A stretch of 64,000 nt of DNA from DASYAN01 sp963727755 (GTDB taxonomy: Bacteria > Chloroflexota > Ktedonobacteria > Ktedonobacterales > Ktedonobacteraceae): contig CAVSHN010000012.1 of NCBI GenBank assembly GCA_963727755.1, forward strand, positions 62,001-126,000, in the 5' to 3' direction. Under the pieces are notes generated by a model. That model did no database searches. It was given only the letters and a program-made list of their open reading frames with translations, and had not been told where the DNA came from. Within the stretch, counting starts at the first letter, position 1. Each line of letters opens with the position of its first letter. Shown piece by piece: positions 46,532-55,720 of the stretch. The position numbers were made by a program, and so were the translations under genes.

Positions 46532-48415
46532 ATGATGACAACCGGGACTCAGAAAGAAACGTTAGGTTTTCAGGCTGAAGTAAAACAACTACTGGATCTG
46601 ATGATCCATTCATTGTACAGTAATAAGGAGATTTTTCTCCGTGAGCTTATTTCAAACGCATCGGATGCCATCGACCATCTGCGTTTTGAGGCTCTTTCGG
46701 ATGCCTCGCTCTATGAGAAGGATGCCGACTTCAAGATCCGCATCTCCTATGATAAAGAGGCACGTACCATCACCGTAGCTGATAATGGTATTGGTATGAC
46801 CCGTGCTGAAGTGATTGAAAATATTGGTACAATCGCCAAGTCGGGGACGCACGAATTCTTCCAGTCGCTGACTGGCGACCAACAGAAAGATGCTAATCTG
46901 ATTGGTCAGTTTGGTGTTGGTTTCTACTCGTCCTTTGTTGTTGCTGATCGGGTGACGGTAATGACACGACGTGCAGGGTTTCCTATTGAAGAAGGTGTCC
47001 GCTGGGAATCTGATGGTCAGGGTGAATATACATTAGAGACAGTTGAGATGCCGTCTCGTGGCACAGAGGTCGTTTTGCATCTGCGGGATGACGAAGATGA
47101 TCTGCTAAATGGGTATCGCCTGCGCACGATCATTCGTAAGTATTCCGATCACATTATGTTGCCGATCGTGATGAAGGCCGAAGCGGAAGATAAGAAGGAT
47201 GAGGATGAAGTTGTTAACAAAGCTTCTGCCTTGTGGACACGTTCTAAAAGTGAAATCAGCGAACAGGAATACAACGAATTTTACAAGCACGTTGCTCACG
47301 ATTTTACTGATCCATTGGTCTATGTCCATAGCCGTATGGAAGGCACACTAGAGTATATATTACTCCTTTATATTCCTTCACGTGCTCCATTCGATTTGTG
47401 GACTCCTGAATTTCATCATGGTGTCAAGCTCTATGTCCGTCGTGTCTTTATCATGGATGATGCTGAGAAGTTGATGCCACGCTACATGCGCTTTGTACGT
47501 GGTGTCATTGACTCTAACGATCTCCCGCTGAACGTATCGCGTGAACTGCTGCAGCAAAATAGGATGATCGATACCATTCGCTCCAATTCGGTTAAGAAGG
47601 TACTGGGGCTACTCTCTGATCTTGCTGCTAACGATCAGGAAAAGTATGCGACATTCTGGCAAGAGTTTGGGCGTGTGCTCAAAGAAGGATTGCTCGAAGA
47701 CCATGCGAACTATGAGATGCTGGTAAATCTGTTGCGGTTTGCTACCACGACCTCTGGTAGCGAGAAACAAGATGTCTCGCTGGAAGACTATGTCAGTCGT
47801 GTGAAAGAGGGGCAAGATAAGATTTACTACATCGTCGCTGATAACTATGCGGCGGCCAAGGATAGCCCTCTCCTAGAGATCTTCAAGAAGAAGGGCATCG
47901 AAGTTCTACTGCTCTTTGAACCCGTTGATCTGTTAATGACTTCCGAGTTGCGTGATTTCAAAGATTTGCAATTCCAATCAGTTTCGAAGGGCGAAGTTGA
48001 CCTGAGTAAGCTGGAAGACGAGGAAGAGAAAGCAGAACAGCAGAAAAGTGCGGACGAAGCCAAAGATTTGCTTACGCGCCTCAAGACGGTTTTGGGCGAG
48101 AGGGTCAAAGACGTGCGTACAACCAATCGCTTGACAACCTCACCTGCCTGTCTCGTAGTGGATACATATGGAATTGATCCGAGCCTCAAGCGCCTATTAC
48201 AGTCGGCGGGACAGCATGTGCCGGAAGACAAACCGATTCTAGAGATCAACCCGCAGCATCCGATTGTGCTCAGGATCAAAAATGAGGCTAACGAGCAGCG
48301 CTTTGCCGATTGGGCGCATGTACTCTTTGATCAATCGGTTCTAAGCAGTGGCGAGCAGTTGGAGAATCCGGTAAGCTTTGTGAGTCGACTCAATGATCTG
48401 CTAACGCATCTTTAG
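46532..48415 (+). CDS. htpG: Molecular chaperone HtpG (HSP90)
   Basis: 627 residues, the normal length for bacterial HSP90, an ATP-dependent dimeric chaperone in the cytosol. The N-terminal ATPase domain has EIFLRELISNASDAIDHLRF, DNGIGMTRAEVIENIGTIAK and GQFGVGFYSSFVVADRV. The middle domain contains PLNVSRELLQQNRMI with the catalytic Arg, and the C-terminal dimerisation domain starts around residue 500. GGGGAGG precedes two ATGs; the second, at 46535, has the better spacing. No CIRCE element was seen in the short upstream region. A strong hairpin follows the gene. Confidence 0.97.
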   Translation: MMTTGTQKETLGFQAEVKQLLDLMIHSLYSNKEIFLRELISNASDAIDHLRFEALSDASLYEKDADFKIRISYDKEARTITVADNGIGMTRAEVIENIGTIAKSGTHEFFQSLTGDQQKDANLIGQFGVGFYSSFVVADRVTVMTRRAGFPIEEGVRWESDGQGEYTLETVEMPSRGTEVVLHLRDDEDDLLNGYRLRTIIRKYSDHIMLPIVMKAEAEDKKDEDEVVNKASALWTRSKSEISEQEYNEFYKHVAHDFTDPLVYVHSRMEGTLEYILLLYIPSRAPFDLWTPEFHHGVKLYVRRVFIMDDAEKLMPRYMRFVRGVIDSNDLPLNVSRELLQQNRMIDTIRSNSVKKVLGLLSDLAANDQEKYATFWQEFGRVLKEGLLEDHANYEMLVNLLRFATTTSGSEKQDVSLEDYVSRVKEGQDKIYYIVADNYAAAKDSPLLEIFKKKGIEVLLLFEPVDLLMTSELRDFKDLQFQSVSKGEVDLSKLEDEEEKAEQQKSADEAKDLLTRLKTVLGERVKDVRTTNRLTTSPACLVVDTYGIDPSLKRLLQSAGQHVPEDKPILEINPQHPIVLRIKNEANEQRFADWAHVLFDQSVLSSGEQLENPVSFVSRLNDLLTHL

Positions 48416-48445
48416 TAACGTAACGCCCACCTTGTTACAGTGTTT

Positions 48446-48490
48446 GGCCCATTGATCCCCGTCTTGATTACTAACGGGGATCAGTGGGCC
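48446..48490 (+). terminator. Hairpin terminator after htpG
   Basis: 17-bp stem GGCCCATTGATCCCCGT (48446-48462) / ACGGGGATCAGTGGGCC (48474-48490) with a single wobble pair and an 11-nt loop. The T-run after it is weak (CTAATGTTCTTCTT). Confidence 0.65.
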
Positions 48491-48525
48491 CTAATGTTCT
48501 TCTTCGATAGATTTGGTTATTGGAG

Positions 48526-48531
48526 TATAAT
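48526..48531 (+). promoter_or_regulatory. -10 element placing transcription start at the ATG
   Basis: TATAAT at 48526-48531 ends 6 nt before the ATG at 48538. A weak TTCGAT stands 17 bp upstream. Transcription would begin at or next to the start codon, giving a leaderless mRNA, in line with the lack of any Shine-Dalgarno. Confidence 0.45.
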
Positions 48532-48537
48532 GGTAGT

Positions 48538-48958
48538 ATGGAAGAAGCTACACTCAATTTTTTACATTTATGCGACGCAGCAAATATCGATAGTTTGGGA
48601 AAGATTAGCATTCTAGGCATTTTTGGGAAAATATTTGTTCCAGACCTTGCTCGTACGCCTGTCAAATTTACTATTGTGCTAAGTCTTATGCTTCAGGATC
48701 TCGATCCTGACAGAAGCATGGTTCAAATAAAGATATTCGGGCCGGACAATGAAGAACTGCGAACGCAAGAACCAATTGCGGTCGATCTTCAAACTGAACG
48801 CGTTATATTAGAGAAAGGAAGGGACGTTAACTTATTCCTCGACATCTCGAACTTTACGTTCCGCAGAGTTCGGGGAGCATGTTCTCAGAGTATACTTCAA
48901 TGGGAAAGAGATTGGTAATCAGAGTTTTATAGTACAAGAAGGGAATAAGGGTGAATGA
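48538..48958 (+). pseudogene. DUF6941-like protein with a frameshift near its C-terminus
   Basis: Starts MEEATLNFLHLCDAANIDSL, then GKISILGIFGKIF and ARTPVKFTIVLSLMLQ, the pattern of the small beta-sandwich DUF6941 proteins (about 130-140 residues). The open frame ends at 48918 with an odd tail (VRGACSQSILQWERDW). Removing one base near 48865 gives FREFGEHVLRVYFNGKEIGN and ends at TGA 48956-48958, which overlaps the next ATG as ATGA. The family-like ending and the coupled overlap both support an indel. The start appears leaderless. Function unknown. Confidence 0.6.
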
Positions 48959-49299
48959 CTATGGGCCTAGCATTCACATCCGCTACATCTGGTAAGCAGT
49001 ATCCAGATATAAGAGATGTCCCGCACACGGATGCTATTCATAAGGATTTTAATGGAACGACAGAGGAACATAAGTCCTATCCTTCCAATACCAGTTCTAC
49101 TGATGGCCCTGATAAAGAGGATAGAAAGCTTACTCTGCTAGACTTGGCAAAATGGGCTCAAGAACGACAGTGGAAGTGGAGAGGAAGTCCCGACGTTGGC
49201 ACGAACCATGATGCCTATTTTCTTGAGGCAGCAGAAGAAGATTTAGTATCTGATAATGAAGATAACGAGGCTGATAAATCATTGGACGCAAAAAGATAA
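48955..49299 (+). CDS. Antitoxin-like protein, paralogue of the next gene
   Basis: 114 residues. It shares with the 49334 product the start (AFTSATSGK / AFTFATSGK), a Ser/Thr-rich middle and the C-terminal motif LAKWAQERQWKWRGSPDVGTNHDAYFLEA (landmarks QERQWK and NHDAYFLEA). Such NHDxYLx endings occur in antitoxins of PIN-domain toxins, where the tail enters the toxin active site. This copy has no toxin directly after it. ATGA overlap with the frame-corrected DUF6941-like gene suggests translational coupling. The extreme C-terminus is acidic (SDNEDNEADKS). Confidence 0.55.
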   Translation: MTMGLAFTSATSGKQYPDIRDVPHTDAIHKDFNGTTEEHKSYPSNTSSTDGPDKEDRKLTLLDLAKWAQERQWKWRGSPDVGTNHDAYFLEAAEEDLVSDNEDNEADKSLDAKR

Positions 49300-49333
49300 G
49301 GCTTCTTGTAAAAGAAAGGACAGGTAACTAACT

Positions 49334-49681
49334 ATGAACCTAGCATTCACGTTTGCCACTTCTGGTAAGCTGTCTTCATGTCTAAAGAATGCGCAGAAAT
49401 CTAATACTGTTCATAAGACTTTTGGCACAATAATAGAAGAACAAAAGCCTTATTCTCCCAGCACTAGTTCTATCGATGTTCCTGATGAAGAGAAAAATAT
49501 ACCTGGAACACTTGCTTTACTAAAATTAGCCAAGCTAGCTCAGGAAAGACAATGGAAAGGCAGTCCCGATCTTAGTACGAACCATGATGCCTATTTTCTT
49601 GAGGCTATGAAAGAAAGGCAAGAAGCAAAAAACAATAATAATGATGATGACGATAATTCATCTGCCGATGAGGTATTGTAA
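49334..49681 (+). CDS. Antitoxin-like partner of the PIN toxin
   Basis: 115 residues with LAKLAQERQWKGSPDLSTNH and DAYFLEAMKERQ at the C-terminus, similar to the tails of VapB-type antitoxins. The gene ends 20 bp before the PIN toxin start, the order and spacing typical of type II toxin-antitoxin operons. The last residues are Asn/Asp rich. No DNA-binding domain is obvious in the N-terminal half, so autoregulation is uncertain. AAGAAAGGACAGG lies upstream of the ATG. Confidence 0.6.
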   Translation: MNLAFTFATSGKLSSCLKNAQKSNTVHKTFGTIIEEQKPYSPSTSSIDVPDEEKNIPGTLALLKLAKLAQERQWKGSPDLSTNHDAYFLEAMKERQEAKNNNNDDDDNSSADEVL

Positions 49682-49701
49682 TTGAAAAGACGAGATTTTG
49701 A

Positions 49702-50121
49702 ATGAACACAATTATAGATACCGATGCGCTTTTAGGCCTGTTTGATATTACAGATAGTCATAATAAAGAAGCACAAAGGATTCTTGAAGAACTTAGAAGA
49801 CAACAAGTAAACACACTTGTTCTCCCCACAACTTTGACCGAATTTACAGCTTTATTCGCTTATAAGATCAATATGAAAGCTGCGCAGCAAGCTACTGATG
49901 AAATAATTGAATTTGGTATGTCGATTATAGAAATTAGTGAAGAACTTATAATGCAAGCGATAGCAATATATAAAAAGCAGGGATCACGTAAAGAGACTCT
50001 TTTTGATTGTTTTATTATGGCAGCAGCGAAGATGTTAGGAATTAGATATATTTTTTCGTTTGATAAGGGCTATAAAAAGCAAAAGAATGGTTTCTCGCTT
50101 ATCTCAGATCTCTTGTCATAA
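49702..50121 (+). CDS. PIN-domain ribonuclease toxin (VapC-like)
   Basis: 139 residues, the usual PIN size. The acidic active-site residues are visible: IIDTDALLGLFD (first Asp), TLTEFTALF (Glu), ETLFDCFIMAAAKMLG (Asp) and YIFSFDKGYKK (last Asp). VapC toxins are Mg-dependent endoribonucleases that cleave tRNA or rRNA and are held inactive by an antitoxin encoded just upstream. Here the antitoxin-like gene ends 20 bp before. Function follows from family; targets are not predictable. Confidence 0.85.
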   Translation: MNTIIDTDALLGLFDITDSHNKEAQRILEELRRQQVNTLVLPTTLTEFTALFAYKINMKAAQQATDEIIEFGMSIIEISEELIMQAIAIYKKQGSRKETLFDCFIMAAAKMLGIRYIFSFDKGYKKQKNGFSLISDLLS

Positions 50122-50237
50122 CCTCAGGTCGCCTTAGTGTCCGTCCCTTGCATGTTTGATGCCTCTGTGATATATGTGTCTATATGCGCTGGCGGGTAAC
50201 TGCTAGCTATTTATCTAGAGGAGAGGAGCAGAAACCG

Positions 50238-50462
50238 ATGACAGATGTACAAGAAGTTGTGCTCTCAGTTCCCGATATGAGCTGTGAACATTGTGTCAAA
50301 ACTATTAATAAGACATTAGATGTGATTCCTGGAGTGGAAACCGTCTCGACTGATCTGCCAACCAAGAAAGTGCATGTGCACTATGATCCTAGCCGAGTGA
50401 CGGTGGATCAGGTTGAGGCCGCGCTGGATGACGCGGGATATACTGTGGCTCATTCATTATAA
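50238..50462 (+). CDS. Heavy-metal-associated (HMA) domain protein, CopZ-like
   Basis: 74 residues with the metal-binding loop DMSCEHC (MxCxxC) near residue 16, and the ferredoxin-like fold pattern ending in VEAALDDAGYTV. Such proteins carry Cu(I) or similar ions to P-type ATPases or regulators in the cytosol. ATG 50238 is preferred because GGAGAGGAG is upstream and the family length is about 70; the longer frame from 50184 adds a non-conserved stretch. No transporter gene is adjacent. A perfect hairpin follows. Confidence 0.9.
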   Translation: MTDVQEVVLSVPDMSCEHCVKTINKTLDVIPGVETVSTDLPTKKVHVHYDPSRVTVDQVEAALDDAGYTVAHSL

Positions 50463-50493
50463 TGATGACATGCTAGATCGTCAAATAGGGATT

Positions 50494-50530
50494 ATAATGC
50501 ACCAAATTGTCAGCTGATTTGGTGCATTAT
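50494..50530 (+). terminator. Hairpin terminator
   Basis: Perfect 14-bp stem ATAATGCACCAAAT (50494-50507) / ATTTGGTGCATTAT (50517-50530), 9-nt loop, no U-tract on the plus strand. It lies 30 nt after the HMA gene. Confidence 0.65.
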
Positions 50531-51056
50531 GGTCCCTATGCCATTCTTGATCAAATTTTATGATGGTAAAGACAACTAGATGCCATATAAAATTGCTGTC
50601 CTGGCAATCTCTCATGAGTGAACCAGAAACGCCACCCAACCCAGCAAACAGCAAGGACCTGAACAGTTATAGAAAAAATTGTAATTTTTCTCATTTACTG
50701 CCCCTCATGTCGAATGAATATCTTTTCATGGTTAAATATGGCAATTCATTACATTGTCATGACTTTGTGCTATAGTGATGTTATTCTATTTTGCTGTTCC
50801 ATAGACGCTCTCTAGGTGGTACTTCTATCTTAATTTGTATCGCTACAGTCGCTGTCTGCGTTTCATGAACGTATACATGTTATCGTATTGGCAAGTTAGC
50901 GAAAGTACTGGAAAACATATGCTTATCAATTAAAAACAGTGAATACCTTCGATAAGGTAGATATTTTTGGCTTTAAAATGTTACAGTATTTTACGCGATA
51001 TTTAGAGAATGCTTGGTTCTCAAGCAAAAATAGAGGTGTAAGGAAACCTGAATTTA
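50531..51056. other. Intergenic region without recognised genes
   Basis: Open frames here (for example 50560-50775) lack Shine-Dalgarno sequences and protein-like composition. I see no RNA gene. The promoter of the DUF2079 gene must lie here but no clear -35/-10 pair stands out. Confidence 0.4.
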
Positions 51057-52811
51057 GTGAAAGTACTTCCCACATCTTATATTCCATTACGCAAGCGTAT
51101 TGCGATGCTCTGGAAGCGACTCTATTTGTACCCAGTACCAGAGTCGTTGCCATGTACACGCCTCTTTTGGGCTGCATTCAGCTTGGTAACGCTTGTCTCT
51201 TTGCTTTTCTGTGGCTACTTTATTTGCTATTCAATCAAATTACATGCTGCTTATGCTACTAATGCAGAAGATTTAGGCATTATGGATCAAGCCATCTGGA
51301 ATACCATTCATGGACAAATCTTGCACCAGACTATTTGCAATCCAATCTCCGATACCAATTGTGTAAGTCCTGATGGCATTACGCGCCTTGCTATTCACGT
51401 AGAGCCAGTTTTGTTTCCAATTTCGCTGCTCTACTTATTCTGGCCAGATCCTCGAACGTTACTGGTTCTCCAAACGATCATTGTAGCGGTAGGAGCCTAT
51501 CCAGCTTTCTGGTTGGCTCGCCTACGTTTGCGCAATGAACTGGCCGCAGTTATCGTGGCCATGCTCTATCTTTTCTATCCAGCGCAGCAACAAGCCACGA
51601 CCTACGATTTTCATGCTGTGACATTGACAACCTCACTACTGCTTTTCACGTTTTATTTTCTCTATACGCGTTGTACTCTATGCCTATTTGTATTTGCATT
51701 GCTATCGATGGCATGTAAAGAAGAGATCTCACTGGTTGTGGCCATGTTTGGCTTCTGGTCGCTTCTCTTCCAGCGTCGCAGGTATGTTGGACTGGCACTT
51801 GTGCTGTTGGGGCTCCTTTGGTTCTGGCTAGCTTTTGATATAATTATGCCTCATTTTAGCCCTACAGGACAGCCATTACTTCTCTCGCGCTATAGTGATT
51901 TGGGCCAAGGACCAGTACAAGCGATAGTCACTATCTTCCGTGATCCTAAGACTTTTTTAGGACAGTATGTTCTCGACAATGGCCATTTGGCCTATCTACG
52001 TATTCTCTTCTTTCCTGCTGTCTTTTTGCCACTGCTTGCTCCGTGGATGTTGATCCTTGCAGTGCCTTCTCTGTTGATTAATATGACCAGTTCGAGTGCT
52101 CAAATGTATAGTGGGCTCTTTCAGTATAATGCTGAGATCGTGCCCATACTCATCATTGCTACTATCGAAGCACTTGTCCTCTTGCTCTGGCTTATGCATC
52201 TCATCGAAGCTGAGTGGAAACTCGTTAGAGCAAGAACTCGGCTGACAACCAAAGGATTTTCTCGGTGGTTATTTATCCAGCGGCCCTGTCAGGCCATTAG
52301 CAACTATATCCTGCTAGTACCGTTGGGGCTTGCCCTTTTTAGCTCTATTCGATATGATGATCTCTATCATGGGCACTTGCCCTTTTCACAGAATTTTCAT
52401 TGGCCAGTGCTATCTGCACATCTGGCACTAGCTCAGCAATTTATTGATAAGATACCGCCAGATACGTCTGTCTCGGCACAATCGCAACTTGTTCCGCATC
52501 TTAGTCACCGCGCGGATATCTATTTATTTCCCTATGCAGCGAATCAATCGCAGTATATATTTCTTGATGTGACAAGTGATGTTTACCCGTACTATGGTTT
52601 TAATGACTATCTTCAAGGTGTGGAGGATATACTGAGCAGTGGTCAGTATGACATAGTCGCCGCTCAAGATGGTTACTTGCTCTTGAGGCATGGAGATCAA
52701 GCTGACACTGGATCTTGCCCAATGGAGGGACAAGGCCAAGACAATGATCCAGGTCTACTCTTGTTTACACTATTGGGTAATGTCTGCTCTCAATTATCTG
52801 CTGTTACTTGA
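51057..52811 (+). CDS. DUF2079 polytopic membrane protein (glycosyltransferase-like)
   Basis: 584 residues with about 10 membrane helices. Residues 70-95 (YATNAEDLGIMDQAIWNTIHG) and HVEPVLFPISLLYLFWPDPR form the conserved acidic loop 1 of DUF2079 proteins, which belong to the GT-C/mannosyltransferase-like superfamily using lipid-linked sugars. CKEEISLVVAMFGFW follows near residue 225. The C-terminal 130 residues are an extracytoplasmic domain. The GTG start has AAGGAAA 12 nt upstream; an alternative start at the ATG encoding residue 17 is possible. Substrate unknown. Confidence 0.85.
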   Translation: MKVLPTSYIPLRKRIAMLWKRLYLYPVPESLPCTRLFWAAFSLVTLVSLLFCGYFICYSIKLHAAYATNAEDLGIMDQAIWNTIHGQILHQTICNPISDTNCVSPDGITRLAIHVEPVLFPISLLYLFWPDPRTLLVLQTIIVAVGAYPAFWLARLRLRNELAAVIVAMLYLFYPAQQQATTYDFHAVTLTTSLLLFTFYFLYTRCTLCLFVFALLSMACKEEISLVVAMFGFWSLLFQRRRYVGLALVLLGLLWFWLAFDIIMPHFSPTGQPLLLSRYSDLGQGPVQAIVTIFRDPKTFLGQYVLDNGHLAYLRILFFPAVFLPLLAPWMLILAVPSLLINMTSSSAQMYSGLFQYNAEIVPILIIATIEALVLLLWLMHLIEAEWKLVRARTRLTTKGFSRWLFIQRPCQAISNYILLVPLGLALFSSIRYDDLYHGHLPFSQNFHWPVLSAHLALAQQFIDKIPPDTSVSAQSQLVPHLSHRADIYLFPYAANQSQYIFLDVTSDVYPYYGFNDYLQGVEDILSSGQYDIVAAQDGYLLLRHGDQADTGSCPMEGQGQDNDPGLLLFTLLGNVCSQLSAVT

Positions 52812-52870
52812 CATGCGCATGGCGAAACTGCGAAATCAAAAGATATAAATTGGGTGAGTAGCAAATGGCC

Positions 52871-53329
52871 TCAGATAGTATAGATAAATATATCCGGCTT
52901 GGGATTTTCAATTAGCTCGAGGGTTGGAAAGATGAATTTATAGCTTATGATAGTTGTGCCTTTTTGGAGGTCTTTTTTTAGCTTTTCTTCTAGTTTAGGC
53001 ATGTGTGGAGGAAAGTTATAGATGAAGACAACAGTTGCTTCTGAGAGATTGGCTTTATGGTAGTTTTTCAGATGGACTGTGGCTCTTTTCCCTACTTTGT
53101 AGTGGTGTATGGCCAAACGTGTCCAAAGGACAAGAAAGGGATTTATCTCCCAACCTTTAGCTGTTGCACCCTGACGAGCAGCATGGATGAGCATCCTGCC
53201 GTCGCCTGAGCCGAGGTCGATGACAACATCCTTTTGTGAGATGTTCGCTATTTGGGTGAGTTCTTGATCAGAGACATAGGGGTTGGTATAAAAGGTGGAC
53301 CAAAGAAGACGGTAAACAGGCATATACAT
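52871..53329 (-). CDS. Class I SAM-dependent methyltransferase
   Basis: 152 residues. VVIDLGSGDGRMLIHAARQG is motif I (SAM-binding), WEINPF the acidic strand-2 residue, and VVFIYNFPPHMPKLEEKL the strand-4 region. The size and the N-terminal YVSDQELTQIANI resemble the short FAM173/ANT-KMT-like methyltransferases, whose bacterial roles are mostly unknown. The ATG follows GGAGGATGT on the minus strand. It converges with the DUF2079 gene 60 bp away. Confidence 0.8.
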   Translation of the reverse strand: MYMPVYRLLWSTFYTNPYVSDQELTQIANISQKDVVIDLGSGDGRMLIHAARQGATAKGWEINPFLVLWTRLAIHHYKVGKRATVHLKNYHKANLSEATVVFIYNFPPHMPKLEEKLKKDLQKGTTIISYKFIFPTLELIENPKPDIFIYTI

Positions 53330-53710
53330 CCTCCTATTACAAGGAGGAGCGAGATAAGTTCCAATATAAGTTCTAAGACAAGTGTCCAGTAGTATACCAT
53401 GAGAAAGCAGTCCCCTTGACCAATGTATTTGCTGAAGTTATTTTATCACATTACAATCACACATCTTGGATTGGCTCTCAATAGGGTCAGACATTGGAGC
53501 TTTTCAACTGCGAAGATTGTCCCTATTTTCTCCTAGAGAAATGTGCAAATTTCTGCTATACTTTCCTTATGGGAGGTTGTGGTTATGTGTTGTTTAGGAA
53601 AAGTCATTTTCTATTTCTTCTTTCTATCTCATCTGGTGTTGTATATTGGCAATGCAGGTTAGGTACCTAACTATTGGCAGAAATGGAACGGAAAGAGGGA
53701 GATTATAGGT
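53330..53710. other. Divergent intergenic region with an extended -10 promoter
   Basis: TGCTATACT at 53554-53562 is an extended -10 element directed to the right. Besides the micro-ORF at 53585 nothing else is recognisable. Confidence 0.4.
53585..53662 (+). CDS. Possible 25-residue hydrophobic microprotein
   Basis: ATG with GGGAGG 8 nt upstream and an extended -10 promoter 22 nt upstream. The peptide MCCLGKVIFYFFFLSHLVLY continues five residues to its stop and could span a membrane. Could equally be a leader segment of the gene at 53711. Confidence 0.25.
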   Translation: MCCLGKVIFYFFFLSHLVLYIGNAG

Positions 53711-54967
53711 ATGCAAAAAGAAAATTCGGGATCTTCTCAGAATTGCAAACAAGGAAGTATGAAGAAGCAACCTAAAAGCGGGAGTGGAGCCAGTCCTGAT
53801 GTAGGAGGCAATGAGTATACTGCTGCTTTTATATTGTATTGTCAAAAGACCCTAGATAATTTTCGTCGTGTTTATGAGGAGGCTTATCTTCTCGAGACTG
53901 CTTTGGGCCCTGGATTTCCTCCTGGGCTTGGCTCTAGTTCTGGGTCTGGGCTTGGATCTACTCCTAATTCGAGATCTAGGTCTGAGTCTATAGATGATAA
54001 GGTTGGACGGAAGGAGACTAACTCTGGTAAAGATAAAGATAAAGAAGAGCTAGAAGAGCTTTCTAAGCAATTTGAACAGATGTTGAGGGCAAAAGCTCAG
54101 TTTGATGATGATGAATTGGAGGAAGATGATGAATTTGGAGTCGACTAATCGTAAGGAAAGAGAAGAGCTAGAAGGCCTTTTTGGGCAGTTTGAGCAGATG
54201 CTGAAGGCTGAATCTGAGTCTGGGCAGAAGTTGCTTGAATCAGGCCAGGATGATGTATCGAACCCCAACGATAGTAAGAGTAAAGAAGCTTTAAAAGAAC
54301 TCTTAGAGCAATTTGAGCAAATGTTGAATGAAGATTTTGATTCTGAGGATGAAGAGCTTGAATTAGGGCCGGATGATCGATCGCGGTCTAATGGAAAAAA
54401 GGGGCAACCTGGGCAGGGTCAGAGGACGGCCCTGACCTCTGATAGTCCTGGTTCTTATGAGGAATCTCGTAATGCCGAGGGACCAGCTCCCTCATCGCAT
54501 GGTGATGGGCTAAACGATGCAGAGATAGACGAAGCTCTATCTAGTGTTGGGGAAGTCATAGAGTCGGCTAAAGCAAATCTGGGCATGGTCGAAACATTTT
54601 GGGAGGAGGAAGACTCTAGAGAGCAATGCTGCTGGTGAAAGCAGAGGTAACGCAGGAGCTGTTTGAGCAGGTCGTTACTCGTGTTGGGTCACATCTCTAT
54701 GATGTCAAGGATTGTCTTGAAGGTTGGGGTGATCTTAGCATGCTACCAGAAACCTATGAACAGCTTCTTCTGGCCAATAATGAGTTATCTGCAATCTTTC
54801 AGAAGATGTATGAAGGGAGGAAAGTTGAAACACAAGATAAGAGGAGAGGGTTAGTTTCTGAGGAAGAAGACGACTGGGAGGTTGAGGGTGACGACGAAGA
54901 GAGTGATTGGGCACTTGATGACGACGATTGGGATTTTGCTGGTTCAGACGAGGACGTAGATGACTAG
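53711..54967 (+). pseudogene. Acidic protein with repeated FEQML segments, two frameshifts
   Basis: Three frames join: 53711-about 54130, about 54130-54620, and 54626-54967. Each part continues the style of the previous one: KEELEELSKQFEQMLRA, then REELEGLFGQFEQMLKA, KEALKELLEQFEQMLNE, then LFEQVVTRVGSHLYDVKDCL. The join near 54130 leaves the overlap EEDDEFGVD / NLESTNRKE. The second near 54625 turns DSREQ into LLVKAEVTQELFEQ. The product would be about 415 residues, highly acidic, ending in WALDDDDWDFAGSDEDVDD. Family not recognised. The 13-bp overlap of the last two frames could alternatively mean two coupled genes. It precedes ccdA by 27 bp. Confidence 0.5.
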
Positions 54968-54994
54968 TCGCGTTCATGAGGGGCTAGGTTGTAG

Positions 54995-55720
54995 ATGGAT
55001 GCATCGCATATAAGTTTTGGAGTTGCCTTTATTGCAGGAGTGACTTCCTTTCTGTCACCGTGTGTATTGCCACTGGTGCCAATCTATATTGCACAATTGG
55101 TGGGGCAGAGTGCCTCTCAATCTGCTGTTGGCCAAGATAGGTGGTCTATGCACTTGACCACTTTCTTGCATGCCTTAGCGTTTGTGCTGGGCTTTACGCT
55201 TGCATTTGTGGCGCTTGGTGCCACGGCCAGTACTTTGGGAAGTTTCCTGCGGGCTTATCAGGGATTGCTTCATCAACTGGGTGGTATTTTGCTGGTGATC
55301 TTCGGATTGCATCTAGCAGGTATTCTGAGGTGGTCAATCTTTTACTGGCAGAAGCGTATTGAATTTCATCCTAGCCGTCCCAGCTATGCAGCATCGCTGC
55401 TCGTTGGCATTATATTTGCTTTCGGATGGACACCTTGTGTTAGCTTCATTCTCGGGCCTATTCTGGGCATGGCCGCCAATGCAGCAACACTGCGTGAGGG
55501 TGTGACTCTATTGTTATTTTATGCACTTGGGTTAGGATTCCCGTTTCTGTTGATAGGTTTGGGCTTAGACCAACTATGGGGGATTCTCAAGTGGCTCAAA
55601 CCTCATCTTGGCAAGATTGAAATTGCTACTGGTGTGGTGATGGTTGGGGTGGGGGTGATTATCTTTTTCAATCTTCTTTCCTATTTTAGCCGGTACTTTA
55701 GTCTCGGATTTAATGGCTGA
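54995..55720 (+). CDS. ccdA: CcdA-type thiol-disulfide membrane transporter
   Basis: 241 residues with six membrane helices. The two conserved Cys-Pro helices are FLSPCVLPLVPIY (near residue 27) and FGWTPCVSFILGPILG (near 150), as in CcdA/DsbD membrane domains that carry reducing equivalents from cytoplasmic thioredoxin across the membrane, mostly for cytochrome c maturation. ATG start follows GGGGCTAGG. No thioredoxin-like or cytochrome maturation gene is adjacent. Confidence 0.92.
   Translation: MDASHISFGVAFIAGVTSFLSPCVLPLVPIYIAQLVGQSASQSAVGQDRWSMHLTTFLHALAFVLGFTLAFVALGATASTLGSFLRAYQGLLHQLGGILLVIFGLHLAGILRWSIFYWQKRIEFHPSRPSYAASLLVGIIFAFGWTPCVSFILGPILGMAANAATLREGVTLLLFYALGLGFPFLLIGLGLDQLWGILKWLKPHLGKIEIATGVVMVGVGVIIFFNLLSYFSRYFSLGFNG

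Noticed and set aside
54700..54830. Similarity of YEQLLLANNELSAIFQKMYEG to a eukaryotic GAT-type helical domain
   Set aside because: Short, low-complexity resemblance; no support from the rest of the protein.
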